A DNA stretch of 23,410 nt from UMGS1002 sp050946195 (GCA_050946195.1 JBMNUI010000033.1:1-23410), one strand, 5' to 3'; shown: positions 7,583 through 15,559, numbered from the stretch's first letter. Translations and numbers: made by a program. Notes: generated from the sequence alone by a model not told the origin.

Positions 7583-8662
7583 TTATAATTTCCAGCCGCA
7601 GAGCATTGAAACAATTAAGTCTTCCATGGCAAAAATGTCCGGGATTGCCGCCACAGCCGACGGGCTGTGAATATATCGTGCCGGAGCAGAGAGCGCCAGC
7701 GTCCGCACACCGCGTCCCGAGCGCTGGATATGCGCGGCGTCATTTGAGCCCGACACATACCGTTTCACCTGAGCCTTAATATTGTTTTCTTTTGCGACAG
7801 AGAGCGCAAATTCGGCAAACTCGCGGTCGTAGATTGTTCCCTTGTCGGCATAGGACACCACACCGCCCTCGCCGAGTTTGGCTACCTTGGCAGCCTCGGG
7901 CACCCCGGCAATGTCGGCGACCGCCGTCGCCTCAACGACAATCGAGAAATCCGGGCTAAGCGCATTTGCCACGGTTCCGGCACCCGAATATCCGGTCTCC
8001 TCTCGCACGGTAAAGCAGAAATACAAATCAAACGGCAGCTTTTTCCCGGTGTCTGCCAGCCGCCTCATCACTTCAATCAACACCGCGCAGCCCAGCCGGT
8101 CGTCCACGGCCTTGCACTTGACAAACTTATCCCCCGAGCCGAATATCACAAAATCAGAATCGAATGCTCCAAAGTCGCCGAGATTTATATGTTTTTGAGC
8201 TTCTTCTTTGTCCTTAGCGCCGATGTCGATATATAATTTGTCGGCCTTGACCACTTTCTTGCGCTCCTCGGGTGACTGCAGGTGAATGGCCTTTGAGCCG
8301 ATGACCCCACAAACCCGCTTTTCCTCGTCTCCGAGCACAACACCCCGGCCGGGGAGGACCCGCGGGTCAATGCCGCCAATACAGACAAACTTCAGGCAGC
8401 CCTTCTCGGTTATATCGTTTATCATGAATCCGACCTCGTCCATGTGCGCCGAAATCATGATTTTTCGGGGACTATCGGGGTCATACCCCTCACCGCCGCC
8501 GCATATGTGTGCGATAATGTTGCCCATTCTATCGGTGCGGCAGTCGTCATATGTCCCGGCGATCTGCTCGAGTATCAGACCTGCCACCTGCCCCTCGCAG
8601 CCCGACGGGCCGAAGGCAAGGCAGAGCTCGCGCAAAAGGTCAACTCCGCTAAATCTTTTCAT
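7583..8662 (-). CDS. M42-family metallo-aminopeptidase (second of three in transcription order)
   Basis: A second M42 aminopeptidase, 359 aa. The ligand set is complete: SAHMDEVG (His73), AVDDRLG (Asp188), REETGYSG (Glu221 base, Glu222), VVEAT (Glu244 in the place where the neighbouring paralogues have Asp) and ARYIHSP (His332). The Asp/Glu exchange and different surrounding loops suggest a different substrate preference from its neighbours, which is inference. The start ATG at 8662 has GGGGGAG seven bases upstream. It overlaps the end of the preceding M42 gene by 14 bases, so translation is likely coupled. Confidence 0.93.
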   Translation of the reverse strand: MKRFSGVDLLRELCLAFGPSGCEGQVAGLILEQIAGTYDDCRTDRMGNIIAHICGGGEGYDPDSPRKIMISAHMDEVGFMINDITEKGCLKFVCIGGIDPRVLPGRGVVLGDEEKRVCGVIGSKAIHLQSPEERKKVVKADKLYIDIGAKDKEEAQKHINLGDFGAFDSDFVIFGSGDKFVKCKAVDDRLGCAVLIEVMRRLADTGKKLPFDLYFCFTVREETGYSGAGTVANALSPDFSIVVEATAVADIAGVPEAAKVAKLGEGGVVSYADKGTIYDREFAEFALSVAKENNIKAQVKRYVSGSNDAAHIQRSGRGVRTLALSAPARYIHSPSAVAAIPDIFAMEDLIVSMLCGWKL

Positions 8663-9716
8663 GTCCGAACTCCCCCGCTATCCTGCCCGAAGCGACAAAG
8701 GCCGAAATCAGCTTTGCGGTCTCAATGCAGTCCTCGATGCAGATTATTTCGTTGTATGTGTGCATGTTCTTCATCGGCAGCCCGATATCGACCACCGGCA
8801 CGCCGGCCCGGGTCAGCCCGACCGCCGGCGAGTTTGTACCGGTGCCGGGCGAGGATACGGTGAACTGGTACTTGATTCCCTTCTCCGCGGCAAGCTCGGC
8901 GGTCATTTTGGTCAGACGCCGGTCGGTGGCCGGCGAGTGGGTTATTTCCGGCCCGCCCCCGAAATTTGTGGTCTCTCCCCTTGACGTATTAGGCACCCTG
9001 GCATGGCAGACATCGACCACCATGGCGTAGTCAGGCTCAATCCTGTAGGTCCCGGCTGCGGCGCCCCCGACCCTCCGGGTCTCCTCATAAGCCGAGAGCA
9101 AAATATAGACGTCACCACAAAGCTCGTCCTTCGGAACATTTGCCAGGGCATAAATCGCGCAGGCGGCACAGGCCTTGTCGTCAAAGCTTTTGCCTGAGAT
9201 GCTGCCGCCGAGCAGGTCTGTGTATTTTGGCAGAAAGCCCACCGGCGTGCCGACCCTGACAAAGCCCTCGAGCTCCTCCTTCGTATAGCCGGTGTCTATC
9301 AAAAACTCGTGAATCTCGCCGGGCTTCTCAGCATCCTCGGGCTTTTGCAGGTGCGGCGGCGTTGAGGCGATGACGCCGTAAATCTGTTTGTCACCATATA
9401 CAATCACCTCGGCACCATTGAGAATCCTCGTGTCAAGCCCGCCGATGTTGACAAACGAGAGGAACCCGCCCTCCTTTATGTCGGCGACATACATCCCGAC
9501 CTCGTCAAAGTGGGTGTCGATAAGAATTTTTGGAGCATTTGCCCGGCCGCAGTACCTGACGAACACCTGGTTGCCGACATCGTCGGCATAATACTCGTCA
9601 AAATACCCGCCGACAAGCGAGAGCAGCTTCTTACGCTCGTGGGTCTCCCGGCCGGATACCGACATCAGCCCCGCAAGGCCGACTACAAGCTCCTTTAAAT
9701 CGGTTTCGGTTTTCAT
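8649..9716 (-). CDS. M42-family metallo-aminopeptidase (first of three in transcription order)
   Basis: A third M42 aminopeptidase, 355 aa, and the most divergent of the three by eye. The ligands are THFDEVG (His69), SFDDKA (Asp179), YEETRRVGGAA (Glu211 base, Glu212), VVDVC (Asp235) and KNMHTYNE (His319). The usual RYIHS motif around the last histidine is replaced by KNMHTYNE, a variant seen in one branch of the family. It starts at an ATG at 9716 with GGAG about 13 bases upstream. It follows murD by 29 bases, and the next M42 gene starts inside its 3' end. Confidence 0.92.
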   Translation of the reverse strand: MKTETDLKELVVGLAGLMSVSGRETHERKKLLSLVGGYFDEYYADDVGNQVFVRYCGRANAPKILIDTHFDEVGMYVADIKEGGFLSFVNIGGLDTRILNGAEVIVYGDKQIYGVIASTPPHLQKPEDAEKPGEIHEFLIDTGYTKEELEGFVRVGTPVGFLPKYTDLLGGSISGKSFDDKACAACAIYALANVPKDELCGDVYILLSAYEETRRVGGAAAGTYRIEPDYAMVVDVCHARVPNTSRGETTNFGGGPEITHSPATDRRLTKMTAELAAEKGIKYQFTVSSPGTGTNSPAVGLTRAGVPVVDIGLPMKNMHTYNEIICIEDCIETAKLISAFVASGRIAGEFGHEKI

Positions 9717-9745
9717 TCTATTCGGTCAACTCCAATCGTTTTATT

Positions 9746-11182
9746 TCAAAAGCGGTTTACAATGCTCTTAAAGAGATTTCCGCGCTCCTCAAAGTTTTTA
9801 AACCTGTCAAAGCTGGCGCAGGCCGGCGATAGCAGCACGATCCCGCCGGGGCGCGCCAGCTCCCTCGCGCGCCACACTGCGGCCTCAAAGTCAGGCTCGA
9901 TTACAGTCGGCAGCAGCTCTGGGTCATACCCGGCACAAGCCTCGAGCGCCGCTTTTATTTTTTCGGCCGTATCTCCGGTCAGGACCACCGCCGCGGCGCG
10001 CTCAACCAGTGCTGTCGCAAGCGGCCCGAAGGGGATTTTTTTGTCATACCCGCCGCAGATCACTACCGGCTTTTCGGGCAGGGCCGAGAGCGCCGCGGCA
10101 GTGCGGGTCGGGCTTGAATCTATCGAGCTGTTATAATACCTCACCCCGTCAAGCTCTCGGACAAACTCCAGCCGGTGCTCGACCCCCCGGAAAGTTTTTG
10201 CAATCTCTGTAAATATATCATGGCTCACCATTCCATAAACCAGCGACATTACGGCCATATAATTTTCAATATTGTGACGTCCGGGGAGAAGAATGTCCGA
10301 CACCTTCAAAAGTTCCTCTTCATTTTCCCCGTCACACCGGACAATCATACCGTCCCGCTCAAAAACCGCTGTCGCATTGTTTTTTCCCTTTGGCACAACT
10401 TCAGCATATCTTTTTTTTGTCGAGGAGAAAAAGGTGACCTCAAGCGGTGAGTCGCTGCCGATTTTTCGGGTTATCTCATTGTCGGCATTGACGACAAGCC
10501 GCCGGCATCTCGGGTGCGAGCAGATGTTGAGCTTTGCGGCGGTGTACTCCTTCATCCCGGTGTGCCAGTCGAGGTGGTTTGGCGTGATGTTGGTTATTGC
10601 CGAGAGCTCGGGCGAGATTTTCATGCTCATGAGCTGAAAGCTTGAGAGCTCGACCACCGCCCGGTCCCCGGGGTTCATCTCCCCCACACGCGGCAGAAGC
10701 GGGGCACCGATGTTGCCGCCGACATAAGCCCTGCCCTGTCCGCTTCTTTTGCACTGAAGGTCGAGCATTTTGTATGTGAGGGTGGTTGTGGTGGTTTTCC
10801 CGTCGCTTCCGGTAATGCCTATGACCTGCGCCGGCGTGAGCTCCATGAAAAGCTCCATCTCGGAGGTAACCAGCGCCCCGCGCGCCGCGGCAGCGCGGAG
10901 CGCGGGTAAATCCGGCCTCATGCTCGGCGTGCGGAATATAACATCTTCGTCAAGTCCCTCAAGATACCGCTCGCCGAGCACCAGCCGCACCCCGCGCGAC
11001 TCGAGCAACTCGGCAGAGCTTCCGAGCTGCCCGCGCTCTTTTTTGTCCCTTGCGGTGATTACGGCTCCCAGCCCGAGCAGAAAATCTATAAGCGGCAGGT
11101 TTGATATCCCGATGCCGCAAACCGCCGTCCTGCCGGCCGCAATCCTGCGGATAGTTTCGCTATTTTCAATTGAATTGACCAA
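9746..11182 (-). CDS. murD: UDP-N-acetylmuramoyl-L-alanine--D-glutamate ligase
   Basis: MurD adds D-glutamate to UDP-MurNAc-L-Ala in cytosolic peptidoglycan precursor synthesis, using ATP. The 478-aa protein has an N-terminal Rossmann-like domain (CGIGISNLPLIDFLL), the ATP-binding loop GITGSDGKTTTT near 123-133, the Mur-ligase motif NITPNHLDWH, and a C-terminal domain entered at YNSSIDSSPTRT. The start is a TTG at 11182 preceded by GGGGG at about eight bases; no better in-frame ATG lies nearby. It stands apart from a mraY/murG/ftsW cluster, and the genes that follow are peptidases. It is the first gene after the promoter at 11217-11245. Confidence 0.94.
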   Translation of the reverse strand: MVNSIENSETIRRIAAGRTAVCGIGISNLPLIDFLLGLGAVITARDKKERGQLGSSAELLESRGVRLVLGERYLEGLDEDVIFRTPSMRPDLPALRAAAARGALVTSEMELFMELTPAQVIGITGSDGKTTTTTLTYKMLDLQCKRSGQGRAYVGGNIGAPLLPRVGEMNPGDRAVVELSSFQLMSMKISPELSAITNITPNHLDWHTGMKEYTAAKLNICSHPRCRRLVVNADNEITRKIGSDSPLEVTFFSSTKKRYAEVVPKGKNNATAVFERDGMIVRCDGENEEELLKVSDILLPGRHNIENYMAVMSLVYGMVSHDIFTEIAKTFRGVEHRLEFVRELDGVRYYNSSIDSSPTRTAAALSALPEKPVVICGGYDKKIPFGPLATALVERAAAVVLTGDTAEKIKAALEACAGYDPELLPTVIEPDFEAAVWRARELARPGGIVLLSPACASFDRFKNFEERGNLFKSIVNRF

Positions 11183-11216
11183 TTAAGCGCCCCCGTCAGT
11201 ACTTGTGCTTGGAAAT

Positions 11217-11245
11217 ATTATATTCCAAATTCTGCCGCATTGCAA
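11217..11245 (-). promoter_or_regulatory. Promoter for murD and the peptidase operon
   Basis: On the minus strand TTGCAA (11240-11245) and TATAAT (11217-11222) are separated by 17 bases and point at murD. Expected transcription start is near 11210, leaving a short leader of about 28 bases. Confidence 0.7.
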
Positions 11246-11306
11246 GCTAAAAATGATAATAACTCAAATCCGGCAGTCGCCTCAGCACATGCTCGGCATT
11301 TCCCAC

Positions 11307-11335
11307 TTGTTATGAACGCATTTTTCTGATATAAT
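11307..11335 (+). promoter_or_regulatory. Promoter for the topoisomerase B-subunit gene
   Basis: TTGTTA (11307-11312) and TATAAT (11330-11335) flank a 17-base spacer. A TG at 11327-11328 makes an extended -10. A further TATAAT at 11350-11355 lacks a good -35. The divergent murD promoter lies about 60 bases away. Confidence 0.7.
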
Positions 11336-11405
11336 ATGTATGGCAACATTATAATATTTATAGCAATGTTATCCGCGACCCAGTGCGCGATTATGTGGAG
11401 GAAAA

Positions 11406-13415
11406 ATGGCAAAGTACAAAACCGAAACAATGAAAGCAGGGTATAACGACCAGAGCATAAAGGCGCTAAAGGGCGCCGACCGCGTCAGAAAGCGACCGAG
11501 CGTCATTTTCGGCTCGGACGGGCTTGATGGCTGCCAGCAGTCATTCTTTGAAATACTGGCCAACTCGGTTGACGAGGCGCGCGAGGGCTACGGGAATGTA
11601 ATAATAGTCACGGTTTGCAAAGACCACTCGCTCAAGGTCGAAGACTTCGGGCGCGGGGTTCCGCTCGGCTACAACGAGCGCGAAAAACGCTGGAACTGGG
11701 ATCTGATCTTCAACGAGCTCTATGCCGGCGGCAAATACGATAACAACAAGGAAAATGGCGCATATGAGTACTCGCTCGGGCTCAACGGTCTTGGCGCCTG
11801 CGCCACGCAGTACAGCTCGGAGTTCATGGATGTTTACTCATACGACGGCACGCACGAGCACAAAATCAGCTTCAAAAAGGGCAAACCGGTAACTCAGCTC
11901 ATTTCCCGCGAACTCGACAAAAAGGAAAGGCGCACCGGCACTATTATCCACTGGAGACCCGACCTTGAGGTGTTTACCGACATAAATATCCCGTTTGAGT
12001 ATTTTGACAGGGTCCTGCACCAACAGGCGGTGGTCAACTCGGGGATAAAGTTTGTGCTGCGGTTTGAGAACGAGAACGGCAAATTTTCCGAGCACGAATA
12101 CCTCTACCAAAACGGTATCGGCGACTACATCGCCGAGCTTGCCGGGGAAACCGCAAAAACCGAGCCGGTGCTCTGGCACCTTGAGACCTCGGGACGCGAC
12201 CGCGAAGACAAGGAGGATTACCGCCTGAAGGCCGATTTTGCCTTCTGCATCTCAAGCACTGTCAATGTCATCGAATATTACCACAACTCAAGCTTTCTGG
12301 AGTACGGCGGCTCGCCCGACCGCGCGGTGAGGCAGGCCTTCACCTATGCGCTGGACAAGTATCTGAAGGCCAGCGGCAAATATACGAAGAATGAATCGAA
12401 AATCACCTTCGCCGACATAGCCGACTGCCTCGTTCTGGTGATAAACAGTTTCTCGACTGTGACCTCGTATGAAAACCAGACCAAAAAGGCAATCACAAAC
12501 ACCTTCATCTACGAGGCCATGAACGACTTCCTTCGGCGGAACCTTGAGATTTACTTCACCGAGCACCCGACCGAGGCCGAAATTTTTGCAAACCAGGTAC
12601 TGCTCAACAAGCGCAGCCGCGAGGCGGCCGAGTCGGCGCGGGTTAACATTAAAAAGAAGCTCTCGGGCACAATGGACATAGCCAACCGGGTGGACAAGTT
12701 TGTTTCCTGTCGCTCGAAGGACCCGAATGTACGCGAGCTTTACATCGTCGAAGGCGACTCGGCTTTGACCTCCTGCAAGCTCGGCCGCAACGCCGAGTTT
12801 CAGGCAATAATCCCGGTCCGCGGCAAAACCTTCAACTGCCTCAAGGGCACATACGACAAGCTGTTTAAAAACGAGGTCATCACCGACCTGCTCAAAGTAA
12901 TCGGCTGCGGCGTCGAGATTGAGGGCAAGCTCAAGGGCGATATCCTGAAATTCGACATAAAACAGCTCCGCTGGTCGAAAATTATCATCTGCACCGACGC
13001 CGACGAGGACGGCTACCACATCCGCACCCTGCTCCTCACCATGTTCTACCGCCTGCTCCCGACTCTCATTCGGGAAGGCCGGGTTTTCATCGCCGAAACT
13101 CCGCTCTATGAGATAACCTCGAAGGATGAAACCTATTTTGCCTATGACGATGCCGAAAAAGAGGAAATAATCAAAAAGCTCGGCAACAAGAAATTCACGG
13201 TCCAGCGCTCCAAGGGACTTGGCGAGAACGAGCCTGAGATGATGTGGAAGACGACAATGAACCCAGCCACCCGCCGGCTCATACAGGTCAAACCCGACGA
13301 CGCCGAGCGCACTTATCGGATGTTCGACACCCTGCTCGGCGACAACCTGCCGGCCCGCAAACAGTTCATAACCGAATACGGCAGCAAGTATGTTAAAATT
13401 GCAGATATAGTATAG
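11406..13415 (+). CDS. Divergent type IIA DNA topoisomerase B subunit (GyrB/ParE family)
   Basis: The ATPase/TOPRIM subunit of a gyrase/topoisomerase IV-type enzyme, 669 aa. The GHKL ATPase is recognisable and apparently active: FFEILANSVDEA (Glu49), VEDFGRGVP, an ATP lid around ENGAYEYSLGLNGLG, and the QTK-loop lysine in ENQTKKAI. TOPRIM follows with YIVEGDSALTS, PVRGKTFN and CTDADEDGYHIRT, then the family ending SKGLGENEP and TTMNPATRR. Many positions near-invariant in ordinary GyrB/ParE differ: SALTS instead of SAGGS, GLNGLG instead of GLHGVG. It therefore belongs to a distinct branch, probably the second topoisomerase found in many Clostridia (inference). GGAGG precedes the ATG. No A-subunit gene lies beside it: a tRNA and the convergent rnc follow. 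Confidence 0.9.
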   Translation: MAKYKTETMKAGYNDQSIKALKGADRVRKRPSVIFGSDGLDGCQQSFFEILANSVDEAREGYGNVIIVTVCKDHSLKVEDFGRGVPLGYNEREKRWNWDLIFNELYAGGKYDNNKENGAYEYSLGLNGLGACATQYSSEFMDVYSYDGTHEHKISFKKGKPVTQLISRELDKKERRTGTIIHWRPDLEVFTDINIPFEYFDRVLHQQAVVNSGIKFVLRFENENGKFSEHEYLYQNGIGDYIAELAGETAKTEPVLWHLETSGRDREDKEDYRLKADFAFCISSTVNVIEYYHNSSFLEYGGSPDRAVRQAFTYALDKYLKASGKYTKNESKITFADIADCLVLVINSFSTVTSYENQTKKAITNTFIYEAMNDFLRRNLEIYFTEHPTEAEIFANQVLLNKRSREAAESARVNIKKKLSGTMDIANRVDKFVSCRSKDPNVRELYIVEGDSALTSCKLGRNAEFQAIIPVRGKTFNCLKGTYDKLFKNEVITDLLKVIGCGVEIEGKLKGDILKFDIKQLRWSKIIICTDADEDGYHIRTLLLTMFYRLLPTLIREGRVFIAETPLYEITSKDETYFAYDDAEKEEIIKKLGNKKFTVQRSKGLGENEPEMMWKTTMNPATRRLIQVKPDDAERTYRMFDTLLGDNLPARKQFITEYGSKYVKIADIV

Positions 13416-13427
13416 AGGTATATTTGC

Positions 13428-13456
13428 CGGCAGCCGGCTCACAGAACCGGCTGCCG
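13428..13456 (+). terminator. Hairpin after the topoisomerase gene
   Basis: A perfect 10-bp stem CGGCAGCCGG/CCGGCTGCCG (13428-13437 with 13447-13456) with a nine-base loop starts 13 bases after the stop codon. There is no U-tract after it, so it may act as a 3'-end stabiliser or a weak terminator. Confidence 0.5.
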
Positions 13457-13547
13457 CACCTAATCAGAATGAGCACATAAAACGCCGAAACACAACGCAC
13501 AGCGGCCGCGGTTTTGCATTTTACACGCCCCATTTCGCGAAAAACTC

Positions 13548-13576
13548 TTGATTTTTATAAAGGCTTGTGGTATCAT
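13548..13576 (+). promoter_or_regulatory. Promoter for tRNA-Ser, with inverted repeat around the -10
   Basis: TTGATT (13548-13553) and TATCAT (13571-13576) flank a 17-base spacer, with TGG directly before the -10. A perfect 7-bp inverted repeat, GGCTTGT (13562-13568) and ACAAGCC (13579-13585), brackets the -10 hexamer. Confidence 0.65.
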
Positions 13577-13622
13577 AAACAAGCCGCCGCGCTGATAGCC
13601 GTGCATTCAAGAGGAATAATAC

Positions 13623-13714
13623 GGAGAAGTCGCCTAGTTGGTCGAGGGCGCACGACTGGAAATCGTGTAACCGCCAAAAGCGGTTCGAGAGTTCGAATCT
13701 CTCCTTCTCCGCCA
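13623..13714 (+). tRNA. tRNA-Ser (anticodon GGA)
   Basis: A 92-base class II tRNA with encoded CCA. The acceptor stem is GGAGAAG with CTTCTCC, followed by discriminator G and CCA. The anticodon stem-loop is CACGA-CTGGAAA-TCGTG with anticodon GGA, reading UCC and UCU. A long variable arm (ACCGCCAAAAGCGGT) is typical of tRNA-Ser, and the T-arm contains GTTCGAATC. It is a single tRNA with its own promoter and terminator. Confidence 0.97.
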
Positions 13715-13716
13715 TA

Positions 13717-13760
13717 AACAAAAGCTGCCGCAAATAGACTGATTTGCGGCAGCTTTTGTT
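13717..13760. terminator. 19-bp bidirectional intrinsic terminator (tRNA-Ser / rnc)
   Basis: Arms 13717-13735 and 13742-13760 pair perfectly over 19 bp with a six-base loop (AGACTG). The ends are A-rich on the 5' side and T-rich on the 3' side, so both strands read stem plus U-rich tail. It serves the plus-strand tRNA and the minus-strand rnc operon. The rnc stop codon (13759-13761) overlaps the stem. Confidence 0.88.
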
Positions 13761-14472
13761 ATAACTCTCCAAATAACATAAGCGCCTCTTTTGCGGCTTT
13801 CTGCTCCGCCTCGCGTTTGGTTCCGCCCGTACCGCGCCCGATTATGTTTGAATTCAGCATTGCCACGACTTCAAAAACCTTCATGTGGTCGGGACCGCTC
13901 TCGCCGACCGTCACATACTCGAGCCGCTCGCCTTCGGACTGCTGCACAAACTGCTGAAGGCGGGTCTTGTAGTCCTGCAACGTCTCGGAGTTAATAATCA
14001 CTTTGAGCTCTTCTTCAATAAAAGGCAAAAGGTACTTGGTCGCGGTCTCCTTGCCGCCGTCAAGGTAAATTGCCGCAAGCGTCGCCTCAAAAGCGTCGGC
14101 AATTATTGATTTGCGTTCCCTTCCCCGGTTTTTTTCCTCACCGCGCCCCAGGCGCAGAAACTGTCCAAGCCCGATTTTCTGCGCATAGCGCACCAGCGCA
14201 CGCTCGCAGACTACGTCTGCCCTCATCCGGGTCAGGTCGCCTTCGGCGTGCTCACCGGCGTATTTTGAATAAAGATACTCGCTGACAATCAGCGAGAGCA
14301 CCGAATCTCCCAAAAATTCAAGGCGCTCGTTGCTCTCGCAGTCGATGTGCTTAGCGCGCAGCTCATTGGAATATGACGAATGGGTCAGGGCGGTTTCAAT
14401 CAGCTTCTTGTCCTTGAACACATACCCGACCCGCCGCTCAAATTCGGATATGTCAAGCGGCAAACTTTTCAT
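13759..14472 (-). CDS. rnc: Ribonuclease III
   Basis: RNase III cleaves double-stranded RNA in rRNA processing and mRNA turnover. The 237-aa protein has the endonuclease signature ERLEFLGDSVL near residues 49-59, the second acidic site in IIADAFEATLAAIYLDGG (Asp126, Glu129), and a C-terminal dsRNA-binding domain (DYKTRLQQFVQQ through GTKREAEQKAAKEAL). The start chosen is the ATG at 14472 (MKSLPLDI), with GGAAGAG eight bases upstream. The reading frame extends to 14595, overlapping plsX, but those residues are not typical of the family. It follows plsX by 31 bases and is last in its operon. No smc or ftsY follows, unlike the common Firmicute order. Confidence 0.95.
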   Translation of the reverse strand: MKSLPLDISEFERRVGYVFKDKKLIETALTHSSYSNELRAKHIDCESNERLEFLGDSVLSLIVSEYLYSKYAGEHAEGDLTRMRADVVCERALVRYAQKIGLGQFLRLGRGEEKNRGRERKSIIADAFEATLAAIYLDGGKETATKYLLPFIEEELKVIINSETLQDYKTRLQQFVQQSEGERLEYVTVGESGPDHMKVFEVVAMLNSNIIGRGTGGTKREAEQKAAKEALMLFGEL

Positions 14473-14503
14473 CTGCAACTCTTCCTTTTCTTTTGCAAGG
14501 GTC

Positions 14504-15559
14504 TCAGACCTTCGGTACATTGGCAGCACTCCCGGACCCCTCTTCTGAAATTGCTTTGCCGTCCTCTGATATGATACGACTGATTTCCCCGGCAATTTCC
14601 TGACTTACCCCGGTTTTTGAATAGCCGATGGCCTGACCAACAGCGTTTTTAATGGCTCGGGCATTTGAGGAGCCGTGAGCCTTTATCACCGGCCTGTTTA
14701 GCCCTAAGAAGGGGGCACCGCCGTATGTCGAGGCGTCAAATCTGGTTTTAAACTCCCGCAACCGGCCTTTCACGAGATAGCCTGCGAATCTGGATATTGC
14801 ACCGGCAGAAAAGCAGCCTTTCAGGTTGTCATTGAACAGCTTTCCCATGCCTTCGATGGATTTCAGCAGGATATTCCCGGTATATCCGTCGGTGACCAGC
14901 ACGTCGCAGCAGTCAAACCCGACTTTGTTCGCCTCAATGTTTCCGACGAAGTTTATGTTTTTATTCTTGCTCAAAACCTGATAAGCTTCAATCTGCAGCG
15001 CCGTTCCCTTGCCGGGCTCGGCCCCGTTGTTGAGCAGCCCCACCCGCGGGTTTTGGGTTCCCATGACGCACCTCATGTAAACGCCGCCCATTATGGCAAA
15101 ATGCTCAAGGTAGGCGCTGGTCACCGTCACGTTGGCGCCGGCATCAATCAGCAACACCGGCGGGGTGACCGGAATTATGCTTGCAATTGCCGCACGATGA
15201 ATGCCTCGTATTTTGCGAACGATAAGGCTTGATGCGGTGAAAAGCGCGCCGGTATTCCCCGCGCTGACGAAAGCGTCGCCCTCGCCGGCGGCGAGCAACC
15301 GCAGCCCGACGCACATCGACGAGTCTTTCTTCTCGCGACGCACCGAGAGCGGGTCGTCCTCCATCCCGACCTCAACGTCAGTATGGACCACAGCAAAGCG
15401 CGATATATCAAGCCGGCATTCAGCCGCAGCATCTTCAATTTTTTGTCTGTTGCCGACAAGGGTTATGTCGACGTCAAATTCGCCGGCGGCAAGAACAGCA
15501 CCTTTTATTATTTCTTCGGGAGCGCTGTCCCCTCCCATAGCGTCAAGTATTATTCTCAT
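14504..15559 (-). CDS. plsX: Phosphate acyltransferase PlsX
   Basis: PlsX makes acyl-phosphate from acyl-ACP and phosphate, the first committed step feeding PlsY in phospholipid synthesis. It is a peripheral membrane enzyme. The 351-aa protein starts MRIILDAMGGDSAPEEI, the family's N-terminal signature, and contains SAGNTGALF near residues 100-110 and a conserved GGAPFLGLN segment. The start is the ATG at 15559, with GAGG about seven bases upstream. An upstream in-frame ATG at 15583 has no site. It lies between trmFO and rnc. The acpP gene often found between plsX and rnc is absent here, as the gap is only 31 bases. Confidence 0.95.
   Translation of the reverse strand: MRIILDAMGGDSAPEEIIKGAVLAAGEFDVDITLVGNRQKIEDAAAECRLDISRFAVVHTDVEVGMEDDPLSVRREKKDSSMCVGLRLLAAGEGDAFVSAGNTGALFTASSLIVRKIRGIHRAAIASIIPVTPPVLLIDAGANVTVTSAYLEHFAIMGGVYMRCVMGTQNPRVGLLNNGAEPGKGTALQIEAYQVLSKNKNINFVGNIEANKVGFDCCDVLVTDGYTGNILLKSIEGMGKLFNDNLKGCFSAGAISRFAGYLVKGRLREFKTRFDASTYGGAPFLGLNRPVIKAHGSSNARAIKNAVGQAIGYSKTGVSQEIAGEISRIISEDGKAISEEGSGSAANVPKV

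Noticed and set aside
11350..11355. Second TATAAT upstream of the topoisomerase gene as a separate promoter
   Set aside because: The position 17 bases upstream reads TGATAT, a poor -35, so I kept only the promoter at 11307-11335.
12288..13442. Long open frame (384 codons) on the minus strand opposite the topoisomerase gene
   Set aside because: Its product is low-information and matches no family I know, while the plus strand encodes an unmistakable topoisomerase. It is an antisense shadow of GC-rich codons.
3332..13760. Shared CTGCCGC core in the hairpins at 3332, 13428 and 13717 as a dispersed repeat family
   Set aside because: The similarity is about ten bases at GC-rich stems and does not extend into loops or flanks. 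Independent terminator-like stems explain it.
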